Of a stretch of DNA of 64,000 bases, positions 1-11,551 are shown one piece after another. The stretch's first letter is position 1, and each line of letters begins with the position of its first letter. Source of the stretch: an uncultured Paraburkholderia sp. (lineage in GTDB: Bacteria > Pseudomonadota > Gammaproteobacteria > Burkholderiales > Burkholderiaceae); contig CALNWN010000008.1 in the NCBI GenBank assembly GCA_940746715.1, forward strand, positions 1-64,000, in the 5' to 3' direction. The notes beneath the pieces are model-generated. The model searched no databases, had not been told where the DNA came from, and saw only the letters and a list, made by a program, of their open reading frames with translations. The position numbers and the translations under genes were made by a program.

Positions 1-207
1 TTGTTACTGACTGAACCTGCTGCCACCGCCGGAAGCCTTGCCACTACTGGCTCTCCCGCTTCCCGTGCCCCGGCGTCCGGAGCACGAAAGAGCGAGATTC
101 TAGCGACCCCGGCGACGGGTTGCAAGCGTTATTTTGACATAGGGAAATCGCGCAGAAAATAGCGCAAATTACAACCGGCGGAGCAACCGGAACTGCAGCA
201 GTTCGAG

Positions 208-768
208 TCAGGCCGCCGCGCTCTTGCACATGACGCGCTCGACCACGCCAAGGTAGTGGTTAAGATCCGGCGTCGTGCGATTTTCTTCTTTTGCGCGGTC
301 GTCCCACTTACGCAGACGCAGCGCGTCCTGTGCGTACTGCTTCTGCAGAAAGGCGTCCGCTTCCTCGCGGGTGAAGATCCCGCCTTGCAGTTCGAGGCTC
401 CGCACCGAGTCGGCAGAAAGCCGACCGAAATACGTCCCGTCGATGGCGCACAGGCAGCGTTTCGCGTCCACGTGCAGGCGGATCGGCTCCAGCACTGCGT
501 CCGGCAGCACGGGTCGCAGAAACGGCAAGGCAAAGTATTGATGCAGATCGTCGATGCCCCGCCCAGTAGGCGTCTCGCCTTGCAGATTGAGCAGATGTCC
601 GAGGTCGTGCAAAAACGCGGCGACGACGAGCGCCTCATCCGCACCCGCTTCTTCCGCTAGCGCACCGCTTTGCAATGCATGCTGAAGCTGCGTGACCGGT
701 TCGCCGCTATAAGCGATGTGCCCATATTGCTGGAACAACGAACGGATGTCGCTCACACTCAATGCCAC
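208..768 (-). CDS. PhnZ-like HD-domain phosphonate oxygenase
   Basis: 186 aa HD-domain protein of the phosphonate-degradation-associated family. The spacing of likely di-iron ligands matches PhnZ: H30, H54-D55, H76, H99 and an Asp in LRKWDDRAK (about 156). A Y20-x-x-E23 pair corresponds to the PhnZ active-site lid. PhnZ enzymes oxidatively cleave the C-P bond of a 1-hydroxyphosphonate. The start is GTG at 768, preceded by GGGAG that overlaps the end of phnY five bases upstream, so it is the last gene of the phosphonate operon. It is fully open although most of its neighbours are broken. The substrate here is inferred only. No partner PhnY-type dioxygenase is visible in the window. Confidence 0.8.
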   Translation of the reverse strand: MALSVSDIRSLFQQYGHIAYSGEPVTQLQHALQSGALAEEAGADEALVVAAFLHDLGHLLNLQGETPTGRGIDDLHQYFALPFLRPVLPDAVLEPIRLHVDAKRCLCAIDGTYFGRLSADSVRSLELQGGIFTREEADAFLQKQYAQDALRLRKWDDRAKEENRTTPDLNHYLGVVERVMCKSAAA

Positions 769-772
769 GCTG

Positions 773-3519
<2,747 letters not shown>

Positions 3520-3665
3520 CGTTCCCGTCCTTGCGTGCCGCGCACGCTCATTCGAGTCAATCGATCAAGACAACGTTTTCGCTTCATTCGTTCGATGCCG
3601 GCGCACTCTGCGCCGCACTCCACTGCCCCGCCGCCGCCCCGCCCTGCTCTCCCTGCTCGCCGTCC

Positions 3666-4364
3666 TTACACGCCGCACGCGCGCTGCAGGCCGCCGTGCA
3701 CGTGCGCCTGCATCAGCGCCGCGGCGTGCCCGGCGTCGCGCGAGGCCAGCGCCGTGAGAATCGCGCGATGCTCGGCGAGCGAGCGCTCCATCGCATCGGC
3801 ATGCACGACCAGCGCCGCGCGGCGAAAGAGACTCAACTCGCTCACCAGCCTTCGATACGTCTCATACAGCTTCAGGTTGCCGGCCGCCGCCACGATCGCG
3901 TCGTGAAACGCGACGTTGGCGCGCGCGTACGCGTCGGGATCGTGCACATCGAACGCCGCGCGCATCGCATCGAGCCAGTCGCGCAGCACCGCCAGTTGCC
4001 GCGCGTCGATGCGCTCGGCCAGCATCCTGCACGCCGCCTCCTCGAGCACCGCACGCACCGCGTAAATCTCATCCGCTTCCGCGAGCGACACCGTCCGCAC
4101 GAACACGCCGCGATTCTTCTCGGTGCGCACGAGCCCCGCCTGTTCGAGCGCGCGAAACGCCTCGCGCACCGGCCCGCGCGATACATGCAGGCGCGCTGCC
4201 CACTCCGCCTCGTTCAGCTTGTCGCCCGGCGCAAGCTCGCCTTCGACGATGTGCCTTTCAATCTCGTCGCGAACCAGCGCCGTCAGCGAATGCCTGCGCA
4301 CGACCTCGATCGGATCGACAGAAGTAGTTTGCATATATTCGGTCATTTTGACAACTTTCGCCAC
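3666..4364 (-). CDS. phnR: GntR-family regulator of phosphonate use (PhnR-type)
   Basis: 232 aa with an N-terminal GntR winged helix (residues about 25-90, including HVSRGPVREAFRALEQAG) and a C-terminal FCD ligand-binding domain with metal-site histidines (VAFHDAIV, LAEHRAIL). The GTG at 4364 and the ATG at 4346 (MTEYMQTT) are both possible starts; the latter is nearer the usual FadR-family length. It lies between phnA and phnV on the same strand, the position of the phosphonate-utilisation-associated regulator in Burkholderia. It is probably a repressor or inducer-sensor of this cluster. The reading frame is intact. Confidence 0.8.
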   Translation of the reverse strand: MAKVVKMTEYMQTTSVDPIEVVRRHSLTALVRDEIERHIVEGELAPGDKLNEAEWAARLHVSRGPVREAFRALEQAGLVRTEKNRGVFVRTVSLAEADEIYAVRAVLEEAACRMLAERIDARQLAVLRDWLDAMRAAFDVHDPDAYARANVAFHDAIVAAAGNLKLYETYRRLVSELSLFRRAALVVHADAMERSLAEHRAILTALASRDAGHAAALMQAHVHGGLQRACGV

Positions 4365-4434
4365 ATCAAAAAAGACGTTTGCGTGAGGCGCCTCGTTGCC
4401 GAGGCGCGCGGGCAGGGAAAACGGAGAGGCAGGC

Positions 4435-5299
4435 TCAGTCGGTCCGGCGACGCGGTACGCGCGCCGCGATCACGAGCAGCGCAGCAAGCGAAACCAGCAG
4501 CAGAATCAGCGAGAGCGCGGACGCGGGCAGGTAGTAGCCGCGCTCCACCTGACCGACGACGATCGGCACCGTCGCAAAACCGGGCGGATAAACGGTGAGC
4601 GTCGCGCCCAGCTCGCCGAGCGACAACGCAAAGCCCAGCGCGAGACTCGCGCGGATCGCGGGCACGAGTTGCGGCAGCACGACGCGGCGCAGCACCATCG
4701 ATGGAGGCGCGCCGAGGCGCGCGGCCGCTTCGCGCAGCACGGTCAGCTCGGGGCGCAGCGCGGGCGGCCGCGCACCGGTAGCAGAACGGCGGCAGCACCA
4801 GCGCGAGCTGCACGAACACGACGATCGCCGCGGAGCTCGACAGATCCACCGGCCGCTTGTGATACGCGATCAGCACCGCCAACCCGAGCACCACGCTCGG
4901 CACGCCGTTGGGCATCATCGCGATGGTGTCGACGAAAGCGCCGAGGCCGCGGCGGTCGCGTCCTTCCAGTGCAAGCGCGAGCCACAGCCCGAGCACGGTA
5001 CCGAGGACCGCGACGCCCATGCCGATTTCGAGACTCGTCGTCAGCGCGTCGAAGTCGCTCGACGTGAGCCGCTCGAACCAGCGCATGCTGAAGCCGTCCG
5101 GCAGGATCGTGCCGGACCAGTGGGCCGCGACGCTCGACAGCGCGACCACGATCACCGGCAACACGAAAAGCCAGAAGCACAGCAGCGCGGCGAGGCCGAG
5201 AAACAGTCCGCCGAGCATCCGCACAACGAGACTGCGGCGTACCGGCCGCGCCTTCATGTGCATGACCGGCAGCATGGTCGGGTCGAGTTCATCGGCCAT
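4435..5299 (-). pseudogene. phnV: 2-aminoethylphosphonate ABC permease, frameshifted
   Basis: Inner-membrane permease of the binding-protein-dependent family. The N-terminal half has several hydrophobic segments (LFLGLAALLCFWLFVLPV, TIAMMPNGVPSVVLGLAV). The C-terminal half, with the EAA-loop region (AAARLGAPPSMVLRRVVLPQ) and two more membrane segments, is in another frame. The switch lies near 4770-4785, just after LVLPPFCY, consistent with one 1-bp indel. The start at 5299 overlaps the phnU stop by 11 bp, so the two were translationally coupled. The AEP assignment is from context and family resemblance. Confidence 0.78.
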
Positions 5300-6236
5300 G
5301 GCCGGCTCCTTTCACCTTGCGACGGTTGACCTGGCGATACAGCGCGTACAGCGACAACGACATGATCAGCATGACGACCGCGCCGGCGGCGGCCGTCGGC
5401 AAATCGAGGTCGACGGTGGCCGAGCTGTAGATGGCGACCGGCAGCGTGATCAGATGCGCGCTGCCGAGCACCAGCAGAATGCCGAATTCGTTCAGCGTCA
5501 ACAGAAAGCACAGGATCGTGCCCGCGGCGATGCCCGGCCAGGCGAGCGGCAGGATCACCTTGAACGCAACCATCGAGCCGCTTGCGCCGAGACTGCGGGC
5601 GGCTTCGACCAGACGCATGTCGAGCGTGGCGAACGAGGCCAGCGTCGGCCGCACGACGAACGGCGCATAGAACACGACTTCCGCGAGAATCACGCCGCCT
5701 ACGCCGAACAGGAAATCGAGCTGCGGTGCCTGAAGATGAAAAAGCCTCTGCAAACCGATGCTGACCGAGCCTTGCGAGCCGTACAGAAAAATCAGCGTGA
5801 AGGCGACCAGAAACGAAGGGAACGCGACGAACAGCTCGAGAAAGCGCGTGACCATGCGCGCGCCGGGAAACGGCTTGAAGAACAGCAATGAGGCAAGCGC
5901 CACGCCGAGCAGCGACGCCAGTCCCGCGCTCGCGAAGAGAATCCACAGCGTCGTGCCGATCACGCCGCGCGTCTCCGGATTGCCGAAAAACGCCGCACAA
6001 GCCTGCAGACCGATGCCATGCGGTCCGCTCAGACTGAGCGCCACGAGCCGCACGAGCGGATAGATGACGAGCGGCCCGAGCACGAACACCGCGATGAACA
6101 GCAGATGCCACTGCGCCGCGCGCCGGCGGCGTTTCACCGCCGCCTCGTGCGAGGCTGCGCTCGCGCTGCGGCGCGCATCGGCAGCGGCGGACGCGGTCAG
6201 CGACGCCGACGCCTCAGGGCTTGATAAGGACGACAT
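5289..6236 (-). CDS. phnU: 2-aminoethylphosphonate ABC permease
   Basis: Binding-protein-dependent permease of about 315 aa from ATG 6236 (MSSLSSPEAS); a longer frame extends to 6263. It has a long Ala/Arg-rich N-terminus, a first membrane helix around LLFIAVFVLGPLVIYPLV, and the EAA loop with LVEAARSLGASG. It ends by overlapping phnV and starts 23 bp inside the phnT remnant. The frame is intact, but its partner permease and ATPase are broken, so it cannot form the usual importer unless complemented elsewhere. Confidence 0.78.
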   Translation of the reverse strand: MSSLSSPEASASLTASAAADARRSASAASHEAAVKRRRRAAQWHLLFIAVFVLGPLVIYPLVRLVALSLSGPHGIGLQACAAFFGNPETRGVIGTTLWILFASAGLASLLGVALASLLFFKPFPGARMVTRFLELFVAFPSFLVAFTLIFLYGSQGSVSIGLQRLFHLQAPQLDFLFGVGGVILAEVVFYAPFVVRPTLASFATLDMRLVEAARSLGASGSMVAFKVILPLAWPGIAAGTILCFLLTLNEFGILLVLGSAHLITLPVAIYSSATVDLDLPTAAAGAVVMLIMSLSLYALYRQVNRRKVKGAGHGR

Positions 6237-6470
6237 CGTCAGCCTCGTAACGCAGGGAAACACGCGCGCCTTTCTCGGGCATCATGCCTTGGCCGCGCTG
6301 CAGGGTGACGAGCACCGGTTCGTTCGGCATCGCGTCCAGCACGACGGATACCGACAACACGGCGCCATACCATTCCACCGACGCAATCGCGCCATGCAAC
6401 TGCCCTTCCCCGAGCGGCACGATGCGCAGCGCTTCCGGCCGCAGGCACGCAACGCGCTCACGCTCGTTAT
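6214..6470 (-). pseudogene. phnT: C-terminal remnant of phosphonate ABC ATPase
   Basis: Only the last 85 or so residues remain: the accessory TOBE-like domain (CLRPEALRIVPLGEGQLHG to SLRYEADDVVLIKP). The nucleotide-binding domain with the Walker motifs is gone. Upstream the frame runs into sequence that reads as a LysR regulator on the opposite strand, so a deletion or rearrangement removed the 5' four-fifths of the gene. The stop lies inside phnU, as in a normal phnT-phnU-phnV operon. Confidence 0.65.
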
Positions 6471-6950
6471 AGCGCGCGTCGTCACGCGATTTCCGAAGGT
6501 GCGCGTAATCACTGACGATCTGGCGAGCGACCTGGAGAACGAACGGCTGATGTCCGAGAACCTCGTCGTCCTCGCGCGGCACGATCACCCGCTCGCCAAG
6601 GTGCGCAACCTCGGGCTCGCGAGCGTCGCCGCCGCGCAATGGATCCTGCCTCGCAGCCATTCGCCCGCACGAGGGCTGTTCGAATCGCTGTTTCGGCGCA
6701 TGAAGCTCAAGCCGCCGATGCCGACCGTCGAAAGCGCCGACCTCGCGGTGATACGCGGCCTGCTGCTGCACACCGACATGCTCGCGGTGCTGTCCGCGCA
6801 GCAGCTGTACTACGAATGCGAAGCGGGGCTGCTGGCCGTGCTCGACGTGCCGATGCGCGAAACGACCCGCGACATCGGCCTCATGACGCGCGTCGGCAGT
6901 CCGTCGTCGCGGCCGAAGTCGCGCGCAGGCCGCATCCTGCGGCCGCCGTG
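6462..6950 (+). pseudogene. LysR-family regulator, ligand-domain fragment
   Basis: Plus-strand reading resembles a LysR substrate-binding domain: ARVVTRFPKVRVITDDL, then LMSENLVVLARHDHPLAKV, then LESLFRRMKLKPP-like sequence and LLLHTDMLAVLSAQQL. The HTH domain is missing. There also appears to be an internal gap after DDLASD, because the usual segment before the central strand is absent. The C-terminus ends near GLMTRVGSPSSRP. It is bounded by phnT and DeoR remnants. The specific regulator cannot be named. Confidence 0.6.
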
Positions 6951-7039
6951 CGATAACGAGAGCGCATGGCTGTCGCGCCGGATCCGCATCCTGCCCGCCG
7001 CATCCGTTTCCCGACAATTCGGCCAATACACCGCTCGGC

Positions 7040-7161
7040 TGCCAGAGGTGCCGCAGGGCGTAGCGCTTAACTTCGACACGGTGATAACCGATGCTGGCGT
7101 GCCAGAGCGCTATCGGTTCGACCTCGAGTCGAAGGGCCTCAAGGTCGTCATCGCCGAATAA
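7040..7161 (+). pseudogene. DeoR-family regulator, extreme C-terminal fragment
   Basis: About 35 codons (GVALNFDTVITDAGVP then LESKGLKVVIAE followed by TAA) match the final strand-helix-strand of DeoR/GlpR-type sugar-phosphate-sensing regulators, where an ITD motif is followed by a short helix and a terminal VxVA strand. Nothing of the HTH or the rest of the sensor domain is present. The assignment rests on a short match, so confidence is moderate. Confidence 0.4.
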
Positions 7162-7217
7162 CTGCATCACCCGTCGGCCGATGGTCGACGGGTCAAGAGA
7201 CAGCCATCATCCGGCGT

Positions 7218-7364
7218 TCAGCTCTCTTCTTCCAGCCAGCACGTTCCTTCCCGAGCCAACAGCGCGCTCGCGGCAGCAGGTCCCCAGGTACCCGCCGCAT
7301 ATGGCTTCGGGCCTGCATCAAGCTGCAGTAGATGGTTCTGCACCATATCGCGCAGAGCGCCGCG
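7218..7364 (-). pseudogene. zwf: Glucose-6-phosphate dehydrogenase remnant with internal deletion
   Basis: On the minus strand [16 protein letters not shown], the conserved Zwf motif normally near residues 200-220, is joined in frame to the C-terminal end [19 protein letters not shown] followed by a TGA at 7218-7220. About 250 intervening residues and the whole N-terminus are missing. Both pieces belong to the same enzyme, so this is an internally deleted and 5'-truncated copy. Glucose 6-phosphate oxidation would need another copy elsewhere. Confidence 0.7.
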
Positions 7365-7383
7365 CTTCCTCCGGAGTCACGGT

Positions 7384-7766
7384 CCATTTGAACGCCCTGC
7401 CGATCTGGCCAGCGTGCCGCTCGTCCACCACGCAGACCGCGGCACGTGGGCGCACTGGCTGCAAAGCGCGGGGGGAAGCACGCCGCGCTGACGGAAGGCC
7501 CGCTGTTCGAGGATGGACAATTGACCTTGAATGCGGCGCTCGCCGATATGGGTGCGGCCTTGTTGCGGGCGCCGTTGATCGAACGCGAGCTGGCGTCAGG
7601 TCAGTTGGTGAGGCTGTTCGAGCACGAGCTCGATGATGGCCGGCACTACAATCTTTGCGTGCGGGCAGCCAGCGAACTGCCGGATGGGGCGCGAAGACTG
7701 GCGCAATGGATCGTGCACACGTTGGCGAAGAAGCATGGCGGCAGGGCCAATGTGTGCCCGCTATGA
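7384..7766 (+). pseudogene. GcvA-type LysR regulator, C-terminal fragment
   Basis: The plus strand reads RPADLASVPLVHHADRG then WAHWLQSAGG in one frame, and from about 7484 GPLFEDGQLTLNAALADMG and LASGQLVRLFEHEL in another. This is the effector domain of a GcvA/AmpR-like LysR protein with one frameshift near 7485. The DNA-binding half is absent. The upstream boundary abuts the zwf remnant at about 7365-7384. Confidence 0.55.
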
Positions 7767-7825
7767 CGCCATTACGCTGGCTGCGCGCCCGTCTGGCGCC
7801 GTGTCTACATCGTCCTCGGTGAGGC

Positions 7826-8008
7826 TCACCGCGGTTCGTCAGTTACACGCACGATTTCGCAAGGCGGCTTCGGCATCGGCTCGTCGTCGGCAAAGGCGGT
7901 TGCGCATCGCATGGCAAACGCCAGGGCCGATTGCCGGTTGGCGAAGTAGCCGAGGTCGCCAAGCGAAGTCGCTTCGCCATCTTCCTTGAGAATCGACACG
8001 CGTGACAC
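7826..8008 (-). CDS. Small conserved-looking hypothetical protein
   Basis: 60 aa, GTG start at 8008. The sequence contains LGYFANRQSALAFAMRCA and a short acidic stretch. It has no signal peptide or membrane segment. Composition and frame use resemble real coding sequence of this genome, and I have the impression of similar short Burkholderia proteins, but no function can be assigned. It lies between a LysR remnant and the ABC binding-protein gene on the same strand as the latter. The ribosome binding site is weak. Confidence 0.4.
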   Translation of the reverse strand: MSRVSILKEDGEATSLGDLGYFANRQSALAFAMRCATAFADDEPMPKPPCEIVRVTDEPR

Positions 8009-8160
8009 GAACAGCCGGCCTCTTTTCGCCGCCGACGTCTGGATGGCTTTCCCACGGTGATAAAATAGTATAGTGTCTTCCGGGTTGTGCGCCGCCTGCG
8101 GTTTTCAGCGACTCGAAATGACGCTCCGATAGTGCCAGCCTGTGTCACGCTCCTCGCCGC

Positions 8161-9240
8161 TTACTGCGCAGCCGGAATCCACGCAGCCGTGGCTGCATCG
8201 CTCGAACGGAAGGCGGGGAATTTCGCGCCGAGGTCCGCAATCGTCCTGATGTCGTTCTTCACCAGATCATCGCGCGTGATCAGCGTCGGCTTCACCACGA
8301 TGTGATGACCCGGGTCCTGTCCTGCCACCAGCAGCGCGGCCGCGCGCACCGACACCGCGCCGACCACGGCGGGATTGGTCGCCGCTGTCGCTACCCATGC
8401 ACTGCCGGGCGCGCGAATCGCTTCGATATCGGCGGTCGAAATGTCCGCACTGTAGATGCGCAGCTTCGACGACAGCTTCGCTTCGTCGGCGGCCAGCTTG
8501 GCACCGCGCGCGAACTCGTCGTACGGTGCGAACACGACGCGGATCTCCGGATGCGCGCGATATGCCGCCGACGCCTGATTCGCAACGGACTGCGCGATCG
8601 GATTATCGACCGTTCCCCAACGCGCCTTCTCCTGCACATTCGGATGCGCGCGCTTGAAGTCGCGCCACACGGCGTCACGCCTGTCCAGCGGCGCGAAGCC
8701 CGCGACATACACGTAACCAGCCGCGAACCCATCGCCGTTGTCCTTTACAGCCTGGTCGAGCAACAGCGATGCGAGATCATGATCGCTTTGTTCGATTTGC
8801 GGCACCTTGGGGTTGGCGAGATCGACGTCGAACGCGACGACCTTGATGCCTTTGTCCAGCACGCGCTGCACGACGTCTTTCAGCGACTCCGGCAAGCCGT
8901 GATTGACGATGATGGCCGACACGCCCAGGCTGATTGCCTGCTGGATCTGCTCGCGCTGCTCCGACGCATCCTGACGGCCCTCGTAGATGCACAAGTTGAC
9001 ACCCAGCGCCTTGGCCTGCTTCTGCGCGCCCGCTTCGTAGGCCTGGAAGAAGTCACCCGTCGACAGATAGTTGACGAGCGCGATCCGCACACCGCCCTTG
9101 TTGAACGGCGCCGGTGCGCCTTTGAGCGGCTCGGCGCGCGCGGATACGGCAGAAAGTACGGCAGCCGAGCACAACGTCAGCGCGCCAAGCGTACGCACCC
9201 AGATCGAACGGCTTTGAATCGGACGGGATCGTGCAGCGTA
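8161..9240 (-). pseudogene. Sugar-type ABC substrate-binding protein, start lost
   Basis: Periplasmic binding protein of the LacI/RbsB-like (TorT-like) fold: signal-like LGALTLCSAAVLSAVSARA, then VRIALVNYLSTGDFF, IIVNHGLPESL and VVFAPYDEFARGAK. The body of about 330 residues is in one open frame to TTA 8161. Upstream of the signal peptide the frame runs straight into the 3' end of the SfnB-like gene with no start codon or ribosome site, so its 5' end was deleted. It pairs with the permease and ATPase at 10.5-13.0 kb. The ligand is probably an organosulfur compound, inferred from context. Confidence 0.7.
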
Positions 9241-10385
9241 TGCGTGCGCGCATTGCGCCAGTGACGGTCGAAGTTGTGTTCGCTCAACGTCGACTGGGTG
9301 CCCGCGAGTTCGAAGAGCTTTTCGCCCGCCAGCAGCGCGATTTCGGTCGTCAATACCTTTGCCTCGCCGACGGCGACCGAGGCGCGCGCGACATCGTCTT
9401 CCGTGATCGCGCCTTTGGCCGAGAGCTCGTCGACCACGCGTGCCGCGCGTTCGAGCAGCGCTTCGGCGGCATGCAACTGAATATGCAGACGGCCGATTTC
9501 GCGCAATGTGAGCGGATCGTCGCTGGCCTTGTCGACGCCACTGTCTACCCACGGGCGCGTGCGCGTGCGAACGAACTCCAGCGTATCGGCAATCGCGCCT
9601 TTCGCGATGCCAGCATCGATGGCAGCCTGAATGATCTTCGATACGGGACCGTTGAGCGTCGGTTCGTCCGATACGCGCTGCGCGGGCAACACGTGCGACG
9701 CCGGCACGCGCACGTCTTCGAGCGTGACCGTGCCGCTGGCCGTCGTACGCTGGCCGAAGCCGGACCAGTCGTCGATGACTTCGAGACCCGCTGTGTCCCT
9801 CGGAATGTAGGCGAGCCACGCCTTGCGTTCTTCATCGAGGCCGAGCACGGGCACGAAATGCGCGAACAGTGCGCCCGTCGAATAGAATTTCGTGCCGTCG
9901 ATCACGTAGTCGTCGCCATCCCGCCGTACTGTGGTCCTGAGATCGAGCACGTTCTTCGTGCCTTTCTCGGAGAAGCCATTGCCGAAGCGCTTGCCCGCCA
10001 GTATTTCCGAAAAGAAATAGCGCTTCTGCTCTTCGGTGCCCGTCAACGCAATCACATCGACCAGCCCGAAATGATTCTGCGGCAACTGGCCAAGCGAAGG
10101 ATCAGCAGTAGAGACGATCTTGACGACCTCAGTCAGCGTGACGAACGACACACCCGCGCCACCATATGCCTTCGGCACCGTGATGCCCCACAGGCCCGAT
10201 TGCGAGAACCACTCGATTTCTTCACGCGGCAAACGGCGCTCGCGATCGCGTTCGGACGCACCCGCGGCTACCCGCCGCGCCAGTTCATGCGCGACGGCAA
10301 TGGCTTGTGCATCGTCGGCGATTACGCGCACCGCGCGGGCATTCGCGTCCGTCTGCTGTTGATCTGCTACGTCCGTTTCGGCCAT
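9177..10385 (-). CDS. sfnB: SfnB-like acyl-CoA-dehydrogenase-fold oxidoreductase, altered C-terminus
   Basis: About 400 aa, start ATG 10385 after GGGAGACATTC. Acyl-CoA dehydrogenase fold: N-terminal helical domain (SGLWGITVPKAYGGAG), middle beta domain with GFSEKGTKN and FGQRTTASGTVTL, and a C-terminal helical domain ending RHWRNARTHTLHDPVR. SfnB-type flavoproteins take part in dimethyl sulfone and sulfonate sulfur acquisition. The normal last 20 or so residues after DPVRxK are replaced by a 12-residue tail where the gene is fused to the binding-protein gene. Activity may be lost because this tail normally completes the subunit interface. Confidence 0.7.
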   Translation of the reverse strand: MAETDVADQQQTDANARAVRVIADDAQAIAVAHELARRVAAGASERDRERRLPREEIEWFSQSGLWGITVPKAYGGAGVSFVTLTEVVKIVSTADPSLGQLPQNHFGLVDVIALTGTEEQKRYFFSEILAGKRFGNGFSEKGTKNVLDLRTTVRRDGDDYVIDGTKFYSTGALFAHFVPVLGLDEERKAWLAYIPRDTAGLEVIDDWSGFGQRTTASGTVTLEDVRVPASHVLPAQRVSDEPTLNGPVSKIIQAAIDAGIAKGAIADTLEFVRTRTRPWVDSGVDKASDDPLTLREIGRLHIQLHAAEALLERAARVVDELSAKGAITEDDVARASVAVGEAKVLTTEIALLAGEKLFELAGTQSTLSEHNFDRHWRNARTHTLHDPVRFKAVRSGCVRLAR

Positions 10386-10495
10386 GAATGTCTCCCTTTG
10401 ATGACTATCGGCACAATCTATCAACGCTCGTCATGAACACAAAATGAGCGATTTGAAAATGGATATGACGTCGGCTTGCGGATGGTTTTCTCGTC

Positions 10496-11551
10496 TCACG
10501 CACGCGCGCCCGAACGCGAGCCGACGCTGAATGTGAAGGCGAGTGCAAACACGAGCAGCACGCCCTTGATGAAATCCTGCATGTAGTACGGCGCGTTCAG
10601 CATCGTCAGGCCGTTGAGCAGCACGCCGACGAAGACGGCGCCCACCACCGTGCCGAGCACATTGGGCCGCTTCGCGCCCCACACCGCATAGCCGACCAGC
10701 GCCGCCGCAACGGCGTCGAGCAGCAACGAATGCCCTGCGCTCACATCGCCCCGTCCAACGCGTGCCGCGATCAGCACGCCGCCCAACGCTGCAATCGTCG
10801 ACGACGCGACATAGGCGGCGATGCGGTAGCGGGCAGTCGGCGCACCGGCGAGACGTGCGGCCGTTTCGTTGCCGCCGATCGCATAGATCACCCGCCCCCA
10901 ACGCGTCGCCTCCATGACGAAGCACGCCACTGCCGTCAACGCCAACAGCAGCAGAACGGGCAGCGGCACGATGTCGAACAGGCGCGAGCGCCCCAGCGCG
11001 AGAAACAGATCGGAAAAGCTGCCCGTTGCCTCTGTGCCGTCGGGCAGCACGGTACCCGTCGCAAGCGAACGCCCGCCTGTCGGAATCAGTTGCAGACCGG
11101 CCAGCAGGAACAGCGTGCCGAGCGTGGCAAGCTGGTCGGGCACGCGCAGACGTGTGATCAGCAAACCATTGAAAAGGCCCGCGACCACGCCGAGTGCCAG
11201 ACAGGCCAGCACGGCGCTCCACGCTCCGCCGTGCCATACGATCAGCACATAGCTCGCGGCCATCTGCGCTGTCGCCGCGACGCTACCTACCGAGAGATCG
11301 AAGCCGCCTGCCGCCAGCGTGATCGTGACGCCTATGCCCAGCAGCGCAACGATCGAAACGGCCTGCAGAATGCTCAACAGATTGTCGACGTTCAGAAAGG
11401 CCGGCTCGCGCACCGCGAACACGAGGATCAGCACCGCAAGCACCAGCAGGATGCCCGTGCGCTCCAGATGCCCACGCAGACTGCCCAGGCGCGGGCGCGC
11501 AGTCGATTGGGTAGAGACGTTCGTCGTCACGGAGGGGGTGGTCGATTTCAT
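10496..11551 (-). CDS. Ribose-type ABC transporter permease
   Basis: 351 aa, RbsC/BPD_transp_2 family, with about eight to ten hydrophobic segments beginning GILLVLAVLILVFAV and the family-typical FDLSVGSVAA and LGVVAGLFNGLL. The frame is intact. The start ATG at 11551 overlaps the ATPase stop (ATGA), so it is translationally coupled to it. It would form the channel for the binding protein at 8161-9240. The other subunits are damaged. Confidence 0.8.
   Translation of the reverse strand: MKSTTPSVTTNVSTQSTARPRLGSLRGHLERTGILLVLAVLILVFAVREPAFLNVDNLLSILQAVSIVALLGIGVTITLAAGGFDLSVGSVAATAQMAASYVLIVWHGGAWSAVLACLALGVVAGLFNGLLITRLRVPDQLATLGTLFLLAGLQLIPTGGRSLATGTVLPDGTEATGSFSDLFLALGRSRLFDIVPLPVLLLLALTAVACFVMEATRWGRVIYAIGGNETAARLAGAPTARYRIAAYVASSTIAALGGVLIAARVGRGDVSAGHSLLLDAVAAALVGYAVWGAKRPNVLGTVVGAVFVGVLLNGLTMLNAPYYMQDFIKGVLLVFALAFTFSVGSRSGARA

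Noticed and set aside
1..207. Possible coding sequence at the left edge
   Set aside because: Short frames on both strands have no family resemblance and no start signal. It is probably the intergenic end downstream of the oxygenase gene.
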